The position numbers and the translations under genes are program-made. From NCBI RefSeq assembly GCF_900109225.1, contig NZ_FNZK01000003.1:62001-126000 (forward strand): 64,000 nt of DNA, read 5' to 3'. Below the pieces are notes generated by a model. That model was not told where the DNA came from. It was given only the letters and a program-made list of their open reading frames with translations, and searched no databases. Of the stretch, positions 17,211 to 26,622 are shown piece by piece. This DNA is from Propionispira arboris (GTDB taxonomy: Bacteria; Bacillota; Negativicutes; Selenomonadales; Selenomonadaceae). Every line of letters starts with the position of its first letter. Position 1 is the stretch's first letter.

Positions 17211-17684
17211 TTAAGCAGATTTGCGCTTACTTTGACGATGTTCTTCATAACGGCGTTTGCCTTCCATGAAAGCTCTTTTTTCTGTATCTGTTTCTAATTT
17301 TAATGGTGGTACTGGCAATGGTTTACCATTACGATCCATTGCTACCATTGTAAAATAAGCGGATAAAGCTTGTTGTGGTGTGGACTCATCGTCCAGATCT
17401 TCAACTTCTACTTTTACGGAAATTTCCATTGATGTATGACCGACAAATACAATTTCAGCTGTACAAATAACTAAATCACCAATTAAAATTGGTTCATGAA
17501 ATTGCAATTCATCAACTCGGGCTGTGACAACATTGGTATGTGCATATCTACGAGCTGCTGTATAAGCAGTTGAATCCATGATTTTCATGATTTCGCCGCC
17601 ATGAACATTGCCAGCTACATTCGCTTGATTCGGCAGCATAATTTGGCTGATGATTACTTGTTTTTTAATTTTTTGGTTCAACAT
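17211..17684 (-). CDS. Acyl-CoA thioesterase (hot-dog fold, YciA/BACH-like)
   Basis: A 157-residue single hot-dog domain. LPNQANVAGNVHGGEIMKIMD carries the catalytic Asn and the HGG(E) motif of the acyl-CoA hydrolase family. VTARVDELQFHEPI and VFVGHTSMEISVKVEVED follow. The C-terminus is basic. The start at 17684 has AGAGGTG eight bases upstream; a GTG at 17693 is in frame but lies within that site. Likely substrates are medium- or long-chain acyl-CoAs; specificity cannot be read from sequence. It is transcribed away from the hxlR gene. Confidence 0.85.
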   Translation of the reverse strand: MLNQKIKKQVIISQIMLPNQANVAGNVHGGEIMKIMDSTAYTAARRYAHTNVVTARVDELQFHEPILIGDLVICTAEIVFVGHTSMEISVKVEVEDLDDESTPQQALSAYFTMVAMDRNGKPLPVPPLKLETDTEKRAFMEGKRRYEEHRQSKRKSA

Positions 17685-17802
17685 ATAAAGCACCTCTAAG
17701 TTTTCAATTGTATTTTATTTGTTACATGCAAATCTTTAATTTGTATGTTAAGATAGTAACATTACACTATTTATTTTGCAAGTAGGCACTTATTTGTATT
17801 GT

Positions 17803-17820
17803 AGTATCAATAATGATACT
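17803..17820 (+). promoter_or_regulatory. Inverted repeat upstream of the HxlR-type regulator gene
   Basis: AGTATCA-ATAA-TGATACT, with perfect 7-bp arms, lies about 17 bases before the regulator GTG. HxlR-family proteins bind such short dyads near their own promoters, so it is a candidate autoregulatory site. Confidence 0.4.
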
Positions 17821-17837
17821 GTAAAGGAGGGGTATTT

Positions 17838-18248
17838 GTGAAAGAAATTAAAAAACATGAAGAATGTCATATGAAAGACACTTGTGTCCAATATGCGATT
17901 TGTCCAATGGATTTAGTACAACATCTTTTATCAGGGAAACGAAAATTGATTATTCTTTGGTATTTAAGCTATAAAGTGCTTCGTTTTAGTGATATAAAAA
18001 GGCGCTTGCCCGATATTACGCAAAGGATGCTGACCTTGCAGCTTAGAAGTTTAGAGGAAGATAAACTTATTTTTCGTAAAGTGTATCCGGTCATTCCACC
18101 AAAAGTTGAATATGGTCTGACGGATAATGGCAGAAAGATGATTCCTATTTTAGAAATGATGCATCAGTTTGGGTCAAGTTATCTAGAAGCAGGCTTGTAT
18201 GAAACGGCAGCGGAACATCAAAAAATTGTTGAAAAACCATGCCAATAA
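17838..18248 (+). CDS. HxlR family winged-helix transcriptional regulator
   Basis: A 136-residue protein with one HxlR domain (about residues 22-115): HLLSGKRKLIILWYL, LRFSDIKRRLPDITQRMLT and VEYGLTDNGRKMIPIL. N-terminal cysteines (CHMKDTCVQYAICP) recall thiol- or aldehyde-sensing members such as HypR and YodB, but this is only suggestive. The GTG at 17838 follows AAAGGAGGGG. It is divergent from the thioesterase; an MBL-fold hydrolase gene follows 74 bases later, with a repeat fragment in the gap. The target genes are unknown. Confidence 0.88.
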   Translation: MKEIKKHEECHMKDTCVQYAICPMDLVQHLLSGKRKLIILWYLSYKVLRFSDIKRRLPDITQRMLTLQLRSLEEDKLIFRKVYPVIPPKVEYGLTDNGRKMIPILEMMHQFGSSYLEAGLYETAAEHQKIVEKPCQ

Positions 18249-18249
18249 T

Positions 18250-18296
18250 GTTTTCTGACGATTGCCAGATAAAATATTTAATGAAACTTATATAAT
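18250..18296 (+). repeat. Dispersed element, copy E (right-end module only)
   Basis: About 47 bases beginning right after the hxlR stop codon, TGACGATTGCC and then ATAAAATATTTAATG. They match the right end of copies B and C with only a few substitutions. The left module and central block are absent, so this is a solo end or decayed copy. Confidence 0.65.
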
Positions 18297-18322
18297 TATG
18301 AAATGAAAAGGTGATTTGAGAG

Positions 18323-19126
18323 ATGGAAGAATTAATTATGCTGGGAACTGGTTCGGCTATGGTGACAAATTGTTTTAATACGTGTTTTGCCATACATTTA
18401 TCCGAAGAATATTTTTTAGTGGATGCGGGGGGTGGCAATGGTATTTTGCGCCAATTGGAACAAACAAATATTCCCTGTGAAAATATTCACCATATGTTTG
18501 TGACACATAGTCACACCGATCATGTGCTTGGAGTAATCTGGGTCATTCGAAAAATAGCAACCCTCATGAACCAAAATAAATATCAGGGGAATTTTACGAT
18601 ATATTGTCACAGGGAATTAATCGATATCATAACCACCATCACCACATTAACTTTGAAAAAGAAGGATGTGCAGCAATTAGAACGACGCATTTTCTTTAAA
18701 GAAGTGCAAGATGGTCAATCTTTGTCGATATTAGATATGAAAATGACATTTTTTGATATTGCATCGATAAAAGCAAAGCAATTTGGGTTTACAGCAGTTT
18801 TGCCAAGTGGGAAACGTTTTTCCTGTCTGGGTGATGAACCATTTAATGTACGTTGTCAGGGTTATGTTGAAAACAGTGAATGGCTTTTATCAGAAGCGTT
18901 TTGTCTTTATGCGGATCGTGATGTTTTCAAGCCATATGAAAAGAATCATAGTACTGTAAAAGAAGCTTGTGAGACAGCTGAACTACTTAAAGCAAAGAAT
19001 TTGGTGCTTTATCATACCGAAGATAAAAACATGAAAAATCGTCAGTATTCTTATACAACTGAAGGTGTAGCGTATTATAAGGGGCAGATCTATGTACCAG
19101 ATGATTTGGCTGTAATTGTTTTATAA
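18323..19126 (+). CDS. MBL-fold metallo-hydrolase, RNase Z-like
   Basis: A 267-residue metallo-beta-lactamase-fold protein. LGTGSAMVTNCFNTCFAI opens the fold as in RNase Z-like enzymes. The zinc motif is THSHTDHVLG (HxHxDH) at about residues 57-66, with later ligands probably in CLGDEP and in HTEDKN. No long exosite for tRNA is visible, so tRNA 3' processing is uncertain. The ATG is preceded by AGGTGATTTGAGAG. Its position after an HxlR regulator suggests it may be under that regulator's control; substrate unknown. Confidence 0.8.
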   Translation: MEELIMLGTGSAMVTNCFNTCFAIHLSEEYFLVDAGGGNGILRQLEQTNIPCENIHHMFVTHSHTDHVLGVIWVIRKIATLMNQNKYQGNFTIYCHRELIDIITTITTLTLKKKDVQQLERRIFFKEVQDGQSLSILDMKMTFFDIASIKAKQFGFTAVLPSGKRFSCLGDEPFNVRCQGYVENSEWLLSEAFCLYADRDVFKPYEKNHSTVKEACETAELLKAKNLVLYHTEDKNMKNRQYSYTTEGVAYYKGQIYVPDDLAVIVL

Positions 19127-19226
19127 AGGTTGTTTGTGATACAATAAATTTGAGAGTTATTTTAAGGTATAGAACGACTGAAAAAATTTATTTCTATATA
19201 GCAATAATATTAGGTTGGTGAATAGA

Positions 19227-22200
19227 TTGCAATTACGTAAATTAGAAGCGTATGGCTTCAAATCGTTTGCTGATAAGCTGGAAATTGAATTTGATAAGGG
19301 AATTACGGCAATTGTTGGTCCAAATGGCAGCGGAAAAAGTAATATTACCGATGCAATTCGCTGGGTTTTGGGTGAGCAAAATGTACGGAATTTACGTGGA
19401 GCAAAAGCGGAAGATATTATTTTTACAGGAAGCTCTACCAGAAGAGCATTAGGTTTAGCTGAAGTTTCTCTGACCTTTGATAATAGTGATGGACAGCTGT
19501 CGGTCGATTTTAATGAAGTTGTCATAACACGCCGTTTGTACCGATCCGGTGAAAGTGAATATTATATTAATAAAGCACGTTGTCGTTTAAAAGACATCTA
19601 TGATCTTTTTGCCGATACGGGATTAGGGCGTGATGCGATCAGCGTCATCAGCCAAAATAAAATTGATCAGGTTTTAAATAGTAAACCGGAAGAGCGACGT
19701 CTTTTATTCGAAGAAACAGCAGGTATTACCAAGTATCGTAATCGAAAGAAAGAATCCTTACGTAAACTAGAAGATACCGAACAAAATTTGCTGCGTGTGA
19801 TGGATATTATTCATGAAATTGAACATCAGTTAGGGCCACTGGCTGAATATGCAGAAAAAACAAAACAGTATAATGTGTTACATGAAGAATATAAAAAATC
19901 AAAATTAACCGTATTACTAAATCGGTACGAACAATATAATCATGATTTTGAAATGAATAAGAAACAAATTTTGGAATTGCAGCAATCTAGTCAGGCAAGT
20001 GAAGTGAGAGTTAATTTATTAGAGGTCACAAAGGAACAGTTAAATAATGAATTGACCCAAGTAGAGAAATCACTGCAAATACTTTCGGTTAAAAATAGTG
20101 AACTCGCTACTGCGATTGAAAAAAACAATAGTGATATGGCTATATGCAAGGAACGCTTAGAACGAAGCAATGAGAATGGTCAGCGATTACAAACCAATCA
20201 AGCCGAACTGGAGAACAATAAGCTGGAAATGTCAGACCAACTTTTTGAATCACAGAAAAAGATAGAACAATTTGAAGAAAAAGCTAAACGAATTGTTTTA
20301 CAGATTCAAGAGGAATCTGTCCGTGAAGAAATCCTGCAGGGGCAAATTTCTGAAATTGAACTGGCAATAAAAATGATTCAGGAAAAATCGTTGGAACAAG
20401 TCCAAAAATTAACGAATCGGCGCAATGATTTGCTTCTTTTAGAGCATGATATAAAAGAACTTCAAGTACAATTGGTTCAACTAAATGAAGAAGCTGTGAA
20501 TGAACAACACAAGATGACGGATAATCAGGTCCTTTTAATGGATTTAAATACGCAGGCACAAGTTTTGTTTGATAACATGATGAAAGCACAGCATGAAAAA
20601 ATGTTGGTGGAAAAAAACCTTGAAGCGGCTGGCATTGAGCAGCATGAAATGGATGAAAAACAACGCAATCTGCAGCAAGGACTCAGTGCGGCTCAATCAA
20701 AAGTTGAATTTTTGGCAAATATGCAGAAAGAATACGAAGGCTTTGGTCGTGCTACAAAAAGTGTGTTAAAAAGCAATGAAAAATGGCAGGCTGGTATTTG
20801 CGGTGCTGTAGTGGAACTCATTGATGTTCAATCGGATTATATTACGGCAGTTGAAATTGCTTTAGGCGGCAGTCTGCAAAATATCGTTACCGATCATGAT
20901 ATGACAGCAAAAGCAGCAATTAATTTTTTAAAACGCGAGAAACTAGGACGTGTAACCTTTTTGCCTTTGAATACAATTGTTGTTCGTAAATCATTTGATG
21001 ATGGCAGTCTGCAAATGGCACCAGGTTTTATTGGATATGCAAACGAACTCGTTTCCACCAATGTAAAATATAAAAAAATCGTTGATTTTTTACTCGCTAG
21101 AACATTAGTAGTCGATACGATTGAACATGCAGTTGAATTGGCGAAAAAGCAAGGCTTTAAAGCGCGAATTGTCACTCTGGCAGGCGAACTTATCAATCCA
21201 GGCGGATCTATTTCTGGCGGTAGTACGGGTCGGCGTGAGGCGAGTTTCTTAAATCGCAGTGGCGAAATTGCAGCCTTTCATCAGGAAATCGCAAGCAAGC
21301 AGAGTGAACTCATAGAATTGAATCAAAAAAAGATTCTACAGGAAAATAGTTTGCGAGAATTGGAAATGCAAGCTCAAACTGCTAGTAAGCAAGAGCACCT
21401 CTTGACAGTACAACAGGCGGAACTGAAAATTTATATTGAAAAAGCGACGATGGAATTAGCTGATAAGAAAACCAAGCTGCATTCTTTACAGGAACTGGGC
21501 GATACGTTACAGGCAAAAGAAATTCGTATCAAACAGCAGATGACAGATGTTAAAGCTGAAATTGAATATATGCAGCATACGGATAATCAACAAAAAGGTC
21601 AAGATGAAACGACGGAAAATCAGCTTATACAATTAAAAAAAGAACAAGAAACACTTCGACAGATTTCTGTGAATAGTAAAATAGAACAAACCGTTGCTGA
21701 GCAGGAATTAATCCGCCATCATGAACTTCGAACTAATATGCAGCAGACTATGGATCGGTATAACAGCGATTTACTAAAAATCAAACAGGAACAAGAGTCA
21801 CTGCATCAGGTGACTGTTGCGACGCAGCGAGAATTAACGGAATTGGCGAAGAAAAATGTACAGTTCGTTACACTCCGTGAGATTGGCACGAAAGATTATG
21901 ATAATTTTTATCAAGTTAAAATGGAAAAAATGGTGTCAATTCAAAGTAATGATCGCGAAATAAAAGATGCGAATAAACAACAAAATGACTTGCAAAATAA
22001 AATTCATCAAACGGAACTGTTACAAACAAAATCTGAATTTGAACGGCAGCAATGTCTTGAAATATTCGAGAGTGAGTATCATTTGTCGATTGAACAGGCA
22101 CAAACATATAGACTCGATGAGACGAATACCTCACTTGGTAAAAAAATTCGTTTACTGGAAAAAGAAATGGAAGAATTAGGACCGATCAATCCCAATGCGA

Positions 22201-22781
22201 TAACGGAATATGAAAATCTCAATACAAGGTATACATTCATGCAAAAGCAGTTAACGGATCTTAGTGTCGCAAAAGAGTATTTGGCGGGTATTATTCGTGA
22301 TATGGATATTACAATGTCTAAACAGTTTTCAGAAGCTTTTGCCCAAATCAGCCTGTACTTCAGCGAGATTTTTGTGAAATTATTTGGTGGCGGTCAAGCT
22401 AAATTGGAACTTACTGATACACAAAATGTATTGGAAGCCGGGGTGGAAATTGCTGTTCAACCGCCCGATAAAAAGCTGCAAAATCTTGCAGTCTTATCAG
22501 GCGGCGAACGGGCACTTACGGTTATTGCTCTGCTGTTCTCCTTTTTACAATATCGTCCGGCACCATTTAGTGTAGTCGATGAAATCGATGCACCGCTTGA
22601 CGAGGCGAACGTGGATCGATTTAGTGCTTTTTTGAAAGAATATGCTCTAAAAACACAATTTATTGTTGTAACACATCGTAAAGGAACGATGGAGGCCGCG
22701 GATATCATGTATGGAGTAACCGTTGAAGATGCAGGTGTTTCGAGACTTGTTTCCGTAAGGCTGGAAGAAGCGTTGAAATAA
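19227..22781 (+). CDS. smc: Chromosome segregation protein SMC
   Basis: A 1184-residue ATPase of the condensin complex. The Walker A region is GPNGSGKSNITDAIRWVLG near the N-terminus. A long coiled coil (about 170-500) and a hinge follow (about 515-680, GFIGYANELV, GGSISGGSTGRREASF), then a second coiled coil. A C-terminal signature LSGGERALTVIALLF and Walker B FSVVDEIDAPLDEANV complete the ATPase head. I chose the TTG at 19227, with AGGTTGGTG upstream, giving (M)QLRKLEAYGFKSFADK as in relatives; an in-frame TTG at 19215 is possible. ftsY follows 16 bases later. Confidence 0.96.
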   Translation: MQLRKLEAYGFKSFADKLEIEFDKGITAIVGPNGSGKSNITDAIRWVLGEQNVRNLRGAKAEDIIFTGSSTRRALGLAEVSLTFDNSDGQLSVDFNEVVITRRLYRSGESEYYINKARCRLKDIYDLFADTGLGRDAISVISQNKIDQVLNSKPEERRLLFEETAGITKYRNRKKESLRKLEDTEQNLLRVMDIIHEIEHQLGPLAEYAEKTKQYNVLHEEYKKSKLTVLLNRYEQYNHDFEMNKKQILELQQSSQASEVRVNLLEVTKEQLNNELTQVEKSLQILSVKNSELATAIEKNNSDMAICKERLERSNENGQRLQTNQAELENNKLEMSDQLFESQKKIEQFEEKAKRIVLQIQEESVREEILQGQISEIELAIKMIQEKSLEQVQKLTNRRNDLLLLEHDIKELQVQLVQLNEEAVNEQHKMTDNQVLLMDLNTQAQVLFDNMMKAQHEKMLVEKNLEAAGIEQHEMDEKQRNLQQGLSAAQSKVEFLANMQKEYEGFGRATKSVLKSNEKWQAGICGAVVELIDVQSDYITAVEIALGGSLQNIVTDHDMTAKAAINFLKREKLGRVTFLPLNTIVVRKSFDDGSLQMAPGFIGYANELVSTNVKYKKIVDFLLARTLVVDTIEHAVELAKKQGFKARIVTLAGELINPGGSISGGSTGRREASFLNRSGEIAAFHQEIASKQSELIELNQKKILQENSLRELEMQAQTASKQEHLLTVQQAELKIYIEKATMELADKKTKLHSLQELGDTLQAKEIRIKQQMTDVKAEIEYMQHTDNQQKGQDETTENQLIQLKKEQETLRQISVNSKIEQTVAEQELIRHHELRTNMQQTMDRYNSDLLKIKQEQESLHQVTVATQRELTELAKKNVQFVTLREIGTKDYDNFYQVKMEKMVSIQSNDREIKDANKQQNDLQNKIHQTELLQTKSEFERQQCLEIFESEYHLSIEQAQTYRLDETNTSLGKKIRLLEKEMEELGPINPNAITEYENLNTRYTFMQKQLTDLSVAKEYLAGIIRDMDITMSKQFSEAFAQISLYFSEIFVKLFGGGQAKLELTDTQNVLEAGVEIAVQPPDKKLQNLAVLSGGERALTVIALLFSFLQYRPAPFSVVDEIDAPLDEANVDRFSAFLKEYALKTQFIVVTHRKGTMEAADIMYGVTVEDAGVSRLVSVRLEEALK

Positions 22782-22797
22782 ATTTTGGAGGAAAATT

Positions 22798-23715
22798 ATG
22801 GGATTTTTTGATAAATTAAAAAAAGGGTTAGAAAAAACACGTAAATCGTTTACAGAAAAAATTGAACAAATTGTTGTGGGTTACGCAAAAATAGACGATG
22901 ATTTACTCGATGAGTTGGAAGAAGCATTGATTTCAGCAGATGTTGGGGTAAAGACATCAACGCTGTTAATGGAAGAGGTTCACCACGGCATCAAAAAGAA
23001 AGAAATTAATACACCAGAAGATTTACGACCGTTCCTGGAGGAAAAAATCAGTGCGCTTTTAATGACCGGGTCGGATGCAAGTACATTGGCAGTGAATCCG
23101 CCTACCGTTATTTTGGTTATTGGTGTTAATGGAGTCGGTAAGACGACAACCATTGGTAAGCTGGGAAATTACTATAAGGAACAAGGCAAAACCGTTATGC
23201 TGGCTGCTGCGGATACATTTCGTGCCGCAGCGATTGATCAGTTGGAAATATGGGGCACTCGAATTGGGGCAACTGTCATTAAACATGACGAGGGATCGGA
23301 CCCGGCATCGGTTGCTTTTGATGCAGTAAAAGCTGCAAAAGCCAGAAATATTGATGTACTTATTATTGATACGGCTGGTCGTTTGCATACAAAATCAAAT
23401 TTAATGGAAGAATTGAAAAAAATAAATCGGGTCATTCAACGCGAAATTCCCGAAGCTCCCCACGAAACATTGCTTGTGCTAGATGCAACAACGGGACAAA
23501 ATGCGATTAATCAGGCCGATGTTTTTTCACAGTCGGCACCAATTTCTGGTGTAGTATTGACGAAACTGGATGGTACGGCAAAAGGCGGCGTTGTTGTTGG
23601 CATCAAAGCCGAACTAAAAATGCCAGTGAAGTGGATTGGCATCGGTGAAGCAGTAGATGATTTGAGACCATTTAATTCAGAAGACTTTGCAAAAGCTTTA
23701 TTCTCCGACAAGTAA
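22798..23715 (+). CDS. ftsY: Signal recognition particle receptor FtsY
   Basis: A 305-residue SRP GTPase. The N domain is at about residues 1-90. The P-loop is GVNGVGKTTTIGKL, followed by DTFRAAAIDQLEIW, DTAGRLHTKSNLMEEL and TKLDGTAKGG. It lacks the long acidic A domain of Escherichia coli FtsY, as usual for Firmicutes. It docks Ffh-bound ribosomes at the membrane. TTTTGGAGGAAAATT precedes the ATG. Together with ffh 450 bases downstream, both halves of the SRP targeting cycle are encoded here. Confidence 0.97.
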   Translation: MGFFDKLKKGLEKTRKSFTEKIEQIVVGYAKIDDDLLDELEEALISADVGVKTSTLLMEEVHHGIKKKEINTPEDLRPFLEEKISALLMTGSDASTLAVNPPTVILVIGVNGVGKTTTIGKLGNYYKEQGKTVMLAAADTFRAAAIDQLEIWGTRIGATVIKHDEGSDPASVAFDAVKAAKARNIDVLIIDTAGRLHTKSNLMEELKKINRVIQREIPEAPHETLLVLDATTGQNAINQADVFSQSAPISGVVLTKLDGTAKGGVVVGIKAELKMPVKWIGIGEAVDDLRPFNSEDFAKALFSDK

Positions 23716-23721
23716 AAAAGC

Positions 23722-23750
23722 TTGACAATAATAAATAAGTTCTGTATAAT
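23722..23750 (+). promoter_or_regulatory. Consensus sigma-A promoter of ylxM-ffh
   Basis: Perfect TTGACA at 23722-23727 and TATAAT at 23745-23750 with a 17-base spacer, only seven bases after the ftsY stop codon. A small dyad (CAAGT/ACTTG, near 23760-23775) follows the start point. Confidence 0.85.
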
Positions 23751-23807
23751 AGCAAAGTCAAGTGAATTTACTTGGCAGAATAAATGTAGTAGTCAGGGTG
23801 ATCCGAC

Positions 23808-24164
23808 GTGCTGGAAAAACTTTTGCACATGAGTGCATTGTTTGATTTTTACGGGGCTTTACTTACAGAGAAGCAACAACGTTGCCTGGAAATGCATTTT
23901 TTTGATGACTTGTCTTTATCAGAAATTGCAAATGAACTGGGAATATCGAGGCAAGCTATTTATGATATTATCCATCGTTCAGAGCAGTCTTTGAATGATT
24001 ATGAAATAAAGCTGGGTTTAGTCGCAAGATATAAAGAAGAACGCTTGGAGCTGCAATCGATTTCAGAATCGGTAGAGAAACTTCGGGGTTTAGATAATAA
24101 AACAGAAATAAATGATATATTGAAAAGGCTTTCCAGCCTAATTGGTAAGGTTAAGGAGGCATGA
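23808..24164 (+). CDS. ylxM: YlxM/p13-type SRP-associated DNA-binding-like protein
   Basis: A 118-residue protein with a sigma-70 region 4-type helix-turn-helix: ALLTEKQQRCLEMHFFDDLSL, then SEIANELGISRQAIYDII (about residues 20-58). A charged helical tail follows. YlxM is always next to ffh in Firmicutes and is reported to modulate the SRP in streptococci. The GTG at 23808 has AGGGTGATCC upstream. The ffh ATG begins one base after the stop codon, so the two are coupled. Confidence 0.92.
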   Translation: MLEKLLHMSALFDFYGALLTEKQQRCLEMHFFDDLSLSEIANELGISRQAIYDIIHRSEQSLNDYEIKLGLVARYKEERLELQSISESVEKLRGLDNKTEINDILKRLSSLIGKVKEA

Positions 24165-24165
24165 A

Positions 24166-25527
24166 ATGATTTTTGAAGGTTTAGCGGATCGTCTCCAAGA
24201 GACTTTTAAGAAGTTACGCGGTCATGGCAAGTTAACAGAAGCTGATGTTAATGAAGCAATGCGTGAAGTGCGTATGGCACTTTTAGAAGCAGATGTTAAC
24301 TTTAAAGTTGTAAAAGAATTTGTTGCAAAAGTAAAAGAACGTGCAATTGGTCAAGATGTTTTAGAAACATTGACACCGGCGCAAGTTGTCATAAAGATTG
24401 TTAATGAAGAATTAACGGCTTTAATGGGTGGCACACAAAGCCGAATTATGATTGCATCTAAACCGCCAACGGTTATCATGCTGGTTGGTCTGCAAGGCGC
24501 AGGGAAAACAACATCGGCAGGAAAACTTGGTTTAGCAATGAAAAAGCAAGGCAAAAGGCCTCTTTTAGTGGCAGCGGATATTTATCGTCCGGCAGCAATC
24601 AAGCAACTGCAAGTATTAGGCGAACAGCTTAATATTCCAGTTTTTGCAATGCCGGAAGGCACGGATGTTGTGACAATCACTGAAAAAGCGATGGAACAAG
24701 CAAACTCACATATCAATGATATTGTAATTATAGATACAGCCGGTCGTTTGCATATCAATGAAGAGTTGATGCAGGAATTAAAATCAATTAAGCAGCACGT
24801 CAAACCACATGAAATTTTACTTGTAGTTGATGCTATGACGGGGCAAGATGCAGTTAATGTTGCGGAAAGTTTTAATGCTGATTTAGGCTTAGATGGTGTA
24901 ATCCTCACCAAATTAGATGGTGATGCCCGCGGTGGTGCGGCATTATCTGTTAAGGCAGTAACAGGCTGCCCAATTAAATTTGTCGGTATGGGCGAAAAGC
25001 TAGAAGCTCTTGAACCATTTTATCCAGACCGTATGGCATCACGAATTCTTGGTATGGGTGATATGCTTTCTTTAATTGAAAAAGCACAATCAACGTTTGA
25101 TGCCGATGAAACCAAAAAAATGGAAAAGAAATTCCGTAAAGATGAATTTACTTTAGATGATTTTTTAGCACAGATGCAGCAGGTTCGTAAATTAGGATCG
25201 TTAGATCAGATTCTTGGTATGATTCCGGGTATGGGTAATATCAAGAAAAAGCTAGGCGATGTAGATCTTGATTTGAATGGTAAAGAAATAAAACATATTG
25301 AAGCTATTATTTATTCCATGACGCCGAAAGAACGTCGTGATGTAAATATTATAAATGGCAGCCGACGTAAACGTATTGCTGTAGGCAGTGGTACAAAAGT
25401 CCAAGAGGTTAATAAACTCATCAAACAATTTTCTGAAGCTAAAAAGATGATGAAAAAGATGCAGGGAATGACCAAAGGTAAAGGTAAACAAGGTCTGGGC
25501 GGTTTTAAAATGCCGTTTATGAATTAA
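24166..25527 (+). CDS. ffh: Signal recognition particle protein Ffh
   Basis: A 453-residue SRP54 GTPase. The N domain begins MIFEGLADRLQETFKKL. The G domain has GLQGAGKTTSAGKL, DIYRPAAIKQL, DTAGRLHINEELM and TKLDGDARGGAAL. The methionine-rich M domain (from about residue 300; PGMGNIKKK, MTPKERR, GSGTKVQEVNKLI) binds 4.5S RNA and signal sequences. I chose the ATG at 24166 with AAGGAGGC upstream; an earlier in-frame codon at 24142 lies inside ylxM. Confidence 0.97.
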   Translation: MIFEGLADRLQETFKKLRGHGKLTEADVNEAMREVRMALLEADVNFKVVKEFVAKVKERAIGQDVLETLTPAQVVIKIVNEELTALMGGTQSRIMIASKPPTVIMLVGLQGAGKTTSAGKLGLAMKKQGKRPLLVAADIYRPAAIKQLQVLGEQLNIPVFAMPEGTDVVTITEKAMEQANSHINDIVIIDTAGRLHINEELMQELKSIKQHVKPHEILLVVDAMTGQDAVNVAESFNADLGLDGVILTKLDGDARGGAALSVKAVTGCPIKFVGMGEKLEALEPFYPDRMASRILGMGDMLSLIEKAQSTFDADETKKMEKKFRKDEFTLDDFLAQMQQVRKLGSLDQILGMIPGMGNIKKKLGDVDLDLNGKEIKHIEAIIYSMTPKERRDVNIINGSRRKRIAVGSGTKVQEVNKLIKQFSEAKKMMKKMQGMTKGKGKQGLGGFKMPFMN

Positions 25528-25570
25528 AGTTTATAGAATTTATTATTTTTAGAAGGAGGTGAATTTTTTT

Positions 25571-25846
25571 ATGGCAGTTAAAATTCGTTTAAACCGTATG
25601 GGTGCGAAAAAGAACCCTTTCTATCGTGTGGTAGTAGCTGATTCTCGTTCACCACGTGATGGTCGTTTTATTGAAATATTAGGACATTATGATTCCACTA
25701 AAGAACCTGCAATTATTAAGATTGATGAAGAAAAAGCTCTTGAGTGGATGAATAAAGGTGCTCAACCAACTGATACCGTTAAGTCTTTATTTAGAAAAGA
25801 AGGTATCATGGCTAAATTTGATGAAGCAAAACGCACAAAGAACTAA
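25571..25846 (+). CDS. rpsP: Ribosomal protein S16
   Basis: A 91-residue protein, [20 protein letters not shown], the typical S16 start. An ideal AGAAGGAGGTG lies 8 bases before the ATG at 25571. It heads the conserved rpsP-khpA-ylqD-rimM-trmD-rplS block. Confidence 0.97.
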   Translation: MAVKIRLNRMGAKKNPFYRVVVADSRSPRDGRFIEILGHYDSTKEPAIIKIDEEKALEWMNKGAQPTDTVKSLFRKEGIMAKFDEAKRTKN

Positions 25847-25864
25847 GAAAGAGGCATAATAGAT

Positions 25865-26092
25865 ATGAAACAAATTGTTGAAATTATCGCCAAATCATTA
25901 GTACAAAATCCGGAACAGGTAGTAGTAGAAGAAAAAGATAATACTAGTATTACTGTATATGAATTACATGTTGCTCCGGATGATATGGGCAAAGTCATCG
26001 GCAAACAAGGTCGCATTGCGAAAGCAATGCGGACTGTTGTGAAAGCGGCGGCTACTCGCGAAAACAAAAAAGTCACTGTTGAGATCGTTTAA
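25865..26092 (+). CDS. khpA: KH-domain RNA-binding protein KhpA (YlqC)
   Basis: A 75-residue single KH domain. The nucleic-acid-binding GxxG loop is GKQG within DMGKVIGKQGRIAKAMR. KhpA pairs with KhpB/Jag in other Firmicutes and influences cell division and sRNA binding. It lies between rpsP and rimM, its standard place. A weak ribosome-binding site (AAAGAGGC) precedes the ATG. Confidence 0.94.
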   Translation: MKQIVEIIAKSLVQNPEQVVVEEKDNTSITVYELHVAPDDMGKVIGKQGRIAKAMRTVVKAAATRENKKVTVEIV

Positions 26093-26147
26093 AAACTGCG
26101 GCAACGAATCCATTATTTTAGAATAGGGATTATTGCCGCTGTTTCTT
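26093..26147 (+). terminator. Stem-loop, probable terminator after khpA
   Basis: GCGGCAA and TTGCCGC, extended by AATCC/GGGATT, form a stem around an A/T-rich loop; GTTTCTTT follows. The T run is interrupted, so termination may be partial and let part of the transcript continue into ylqD-rimM-trmD. Confidence 0.55.
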
Positions 26148-26210
26148 TATAAAAAAATTAATGGAAAATGATAGATTATTTACATAAAATAGAGTGGGAG
26201 TGACCGTATA

Positions 26211-26618
26211 ATGGATAGTATGACTTTGAAATGTCCTGTAACTATCAAGGCAAAAGTTACGGAAGACTTAAAAAAACAATTAGCGAGTGAGATTCAAAAC
26301 AATATCAAGAAAACAGATTTAGAATTGCAGCAGATTGAATTTCAGGCAAAGCGTATCATGGCAGAACAAGCAAAACAGGATATGCAGGGATTGGAAGCAG
26401 TTCGCCAACAAATTGATGCGGAAACTAAGAAGCGCCTTGATTTTAAAAATCATTTAGTTGATCAGTTAAAAGAAAGTGGACAGCTTGAAATTGGCGCGGA
26501 AATCGTTCAGGGGACATTGGAAAGAATTGTTGAAATCAAAGTTGGCGATGAAATGCCACAAATCATGAATGCTGAAATTTTGGTGGAAGATGGAAAAATC
26601 ATTGCCTTCCGCAACTAA
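26211..26618 (+). CDS. ylqD: YlqD family protein
   Basis: A 135-residue, mostly helical and charged protein. It opens MTLKCPVTIKAKVTEDLKKQL (from the second ATG), has a coiled middle (LQQIEFQAKRIM, then RQQIDAETKKRL) and ends in a short beta-rich part. It matches the YlqD family, encoded between khpA and rimM in Firmicutes, with no known biochemical role. GGAGTGACC lies upstream of the ATG at 26211. The rimM ATG follows 4 bases after its stop codon. Confidence 0.8.
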   Translation: MDSMTLKCPVTIKAKVTEDLKKQLASEIQNNIKKTDLELQQIEFQAKRIMAEQAKQDMQGLEAVRQQIDAETKKRLDFKNHLVDQLKESGQLEIGAEIVQGTLERIVEIKVGDEMPQIMNAEILVEDGKIIAFRN

Positions 26619-26622
26619 ACCA

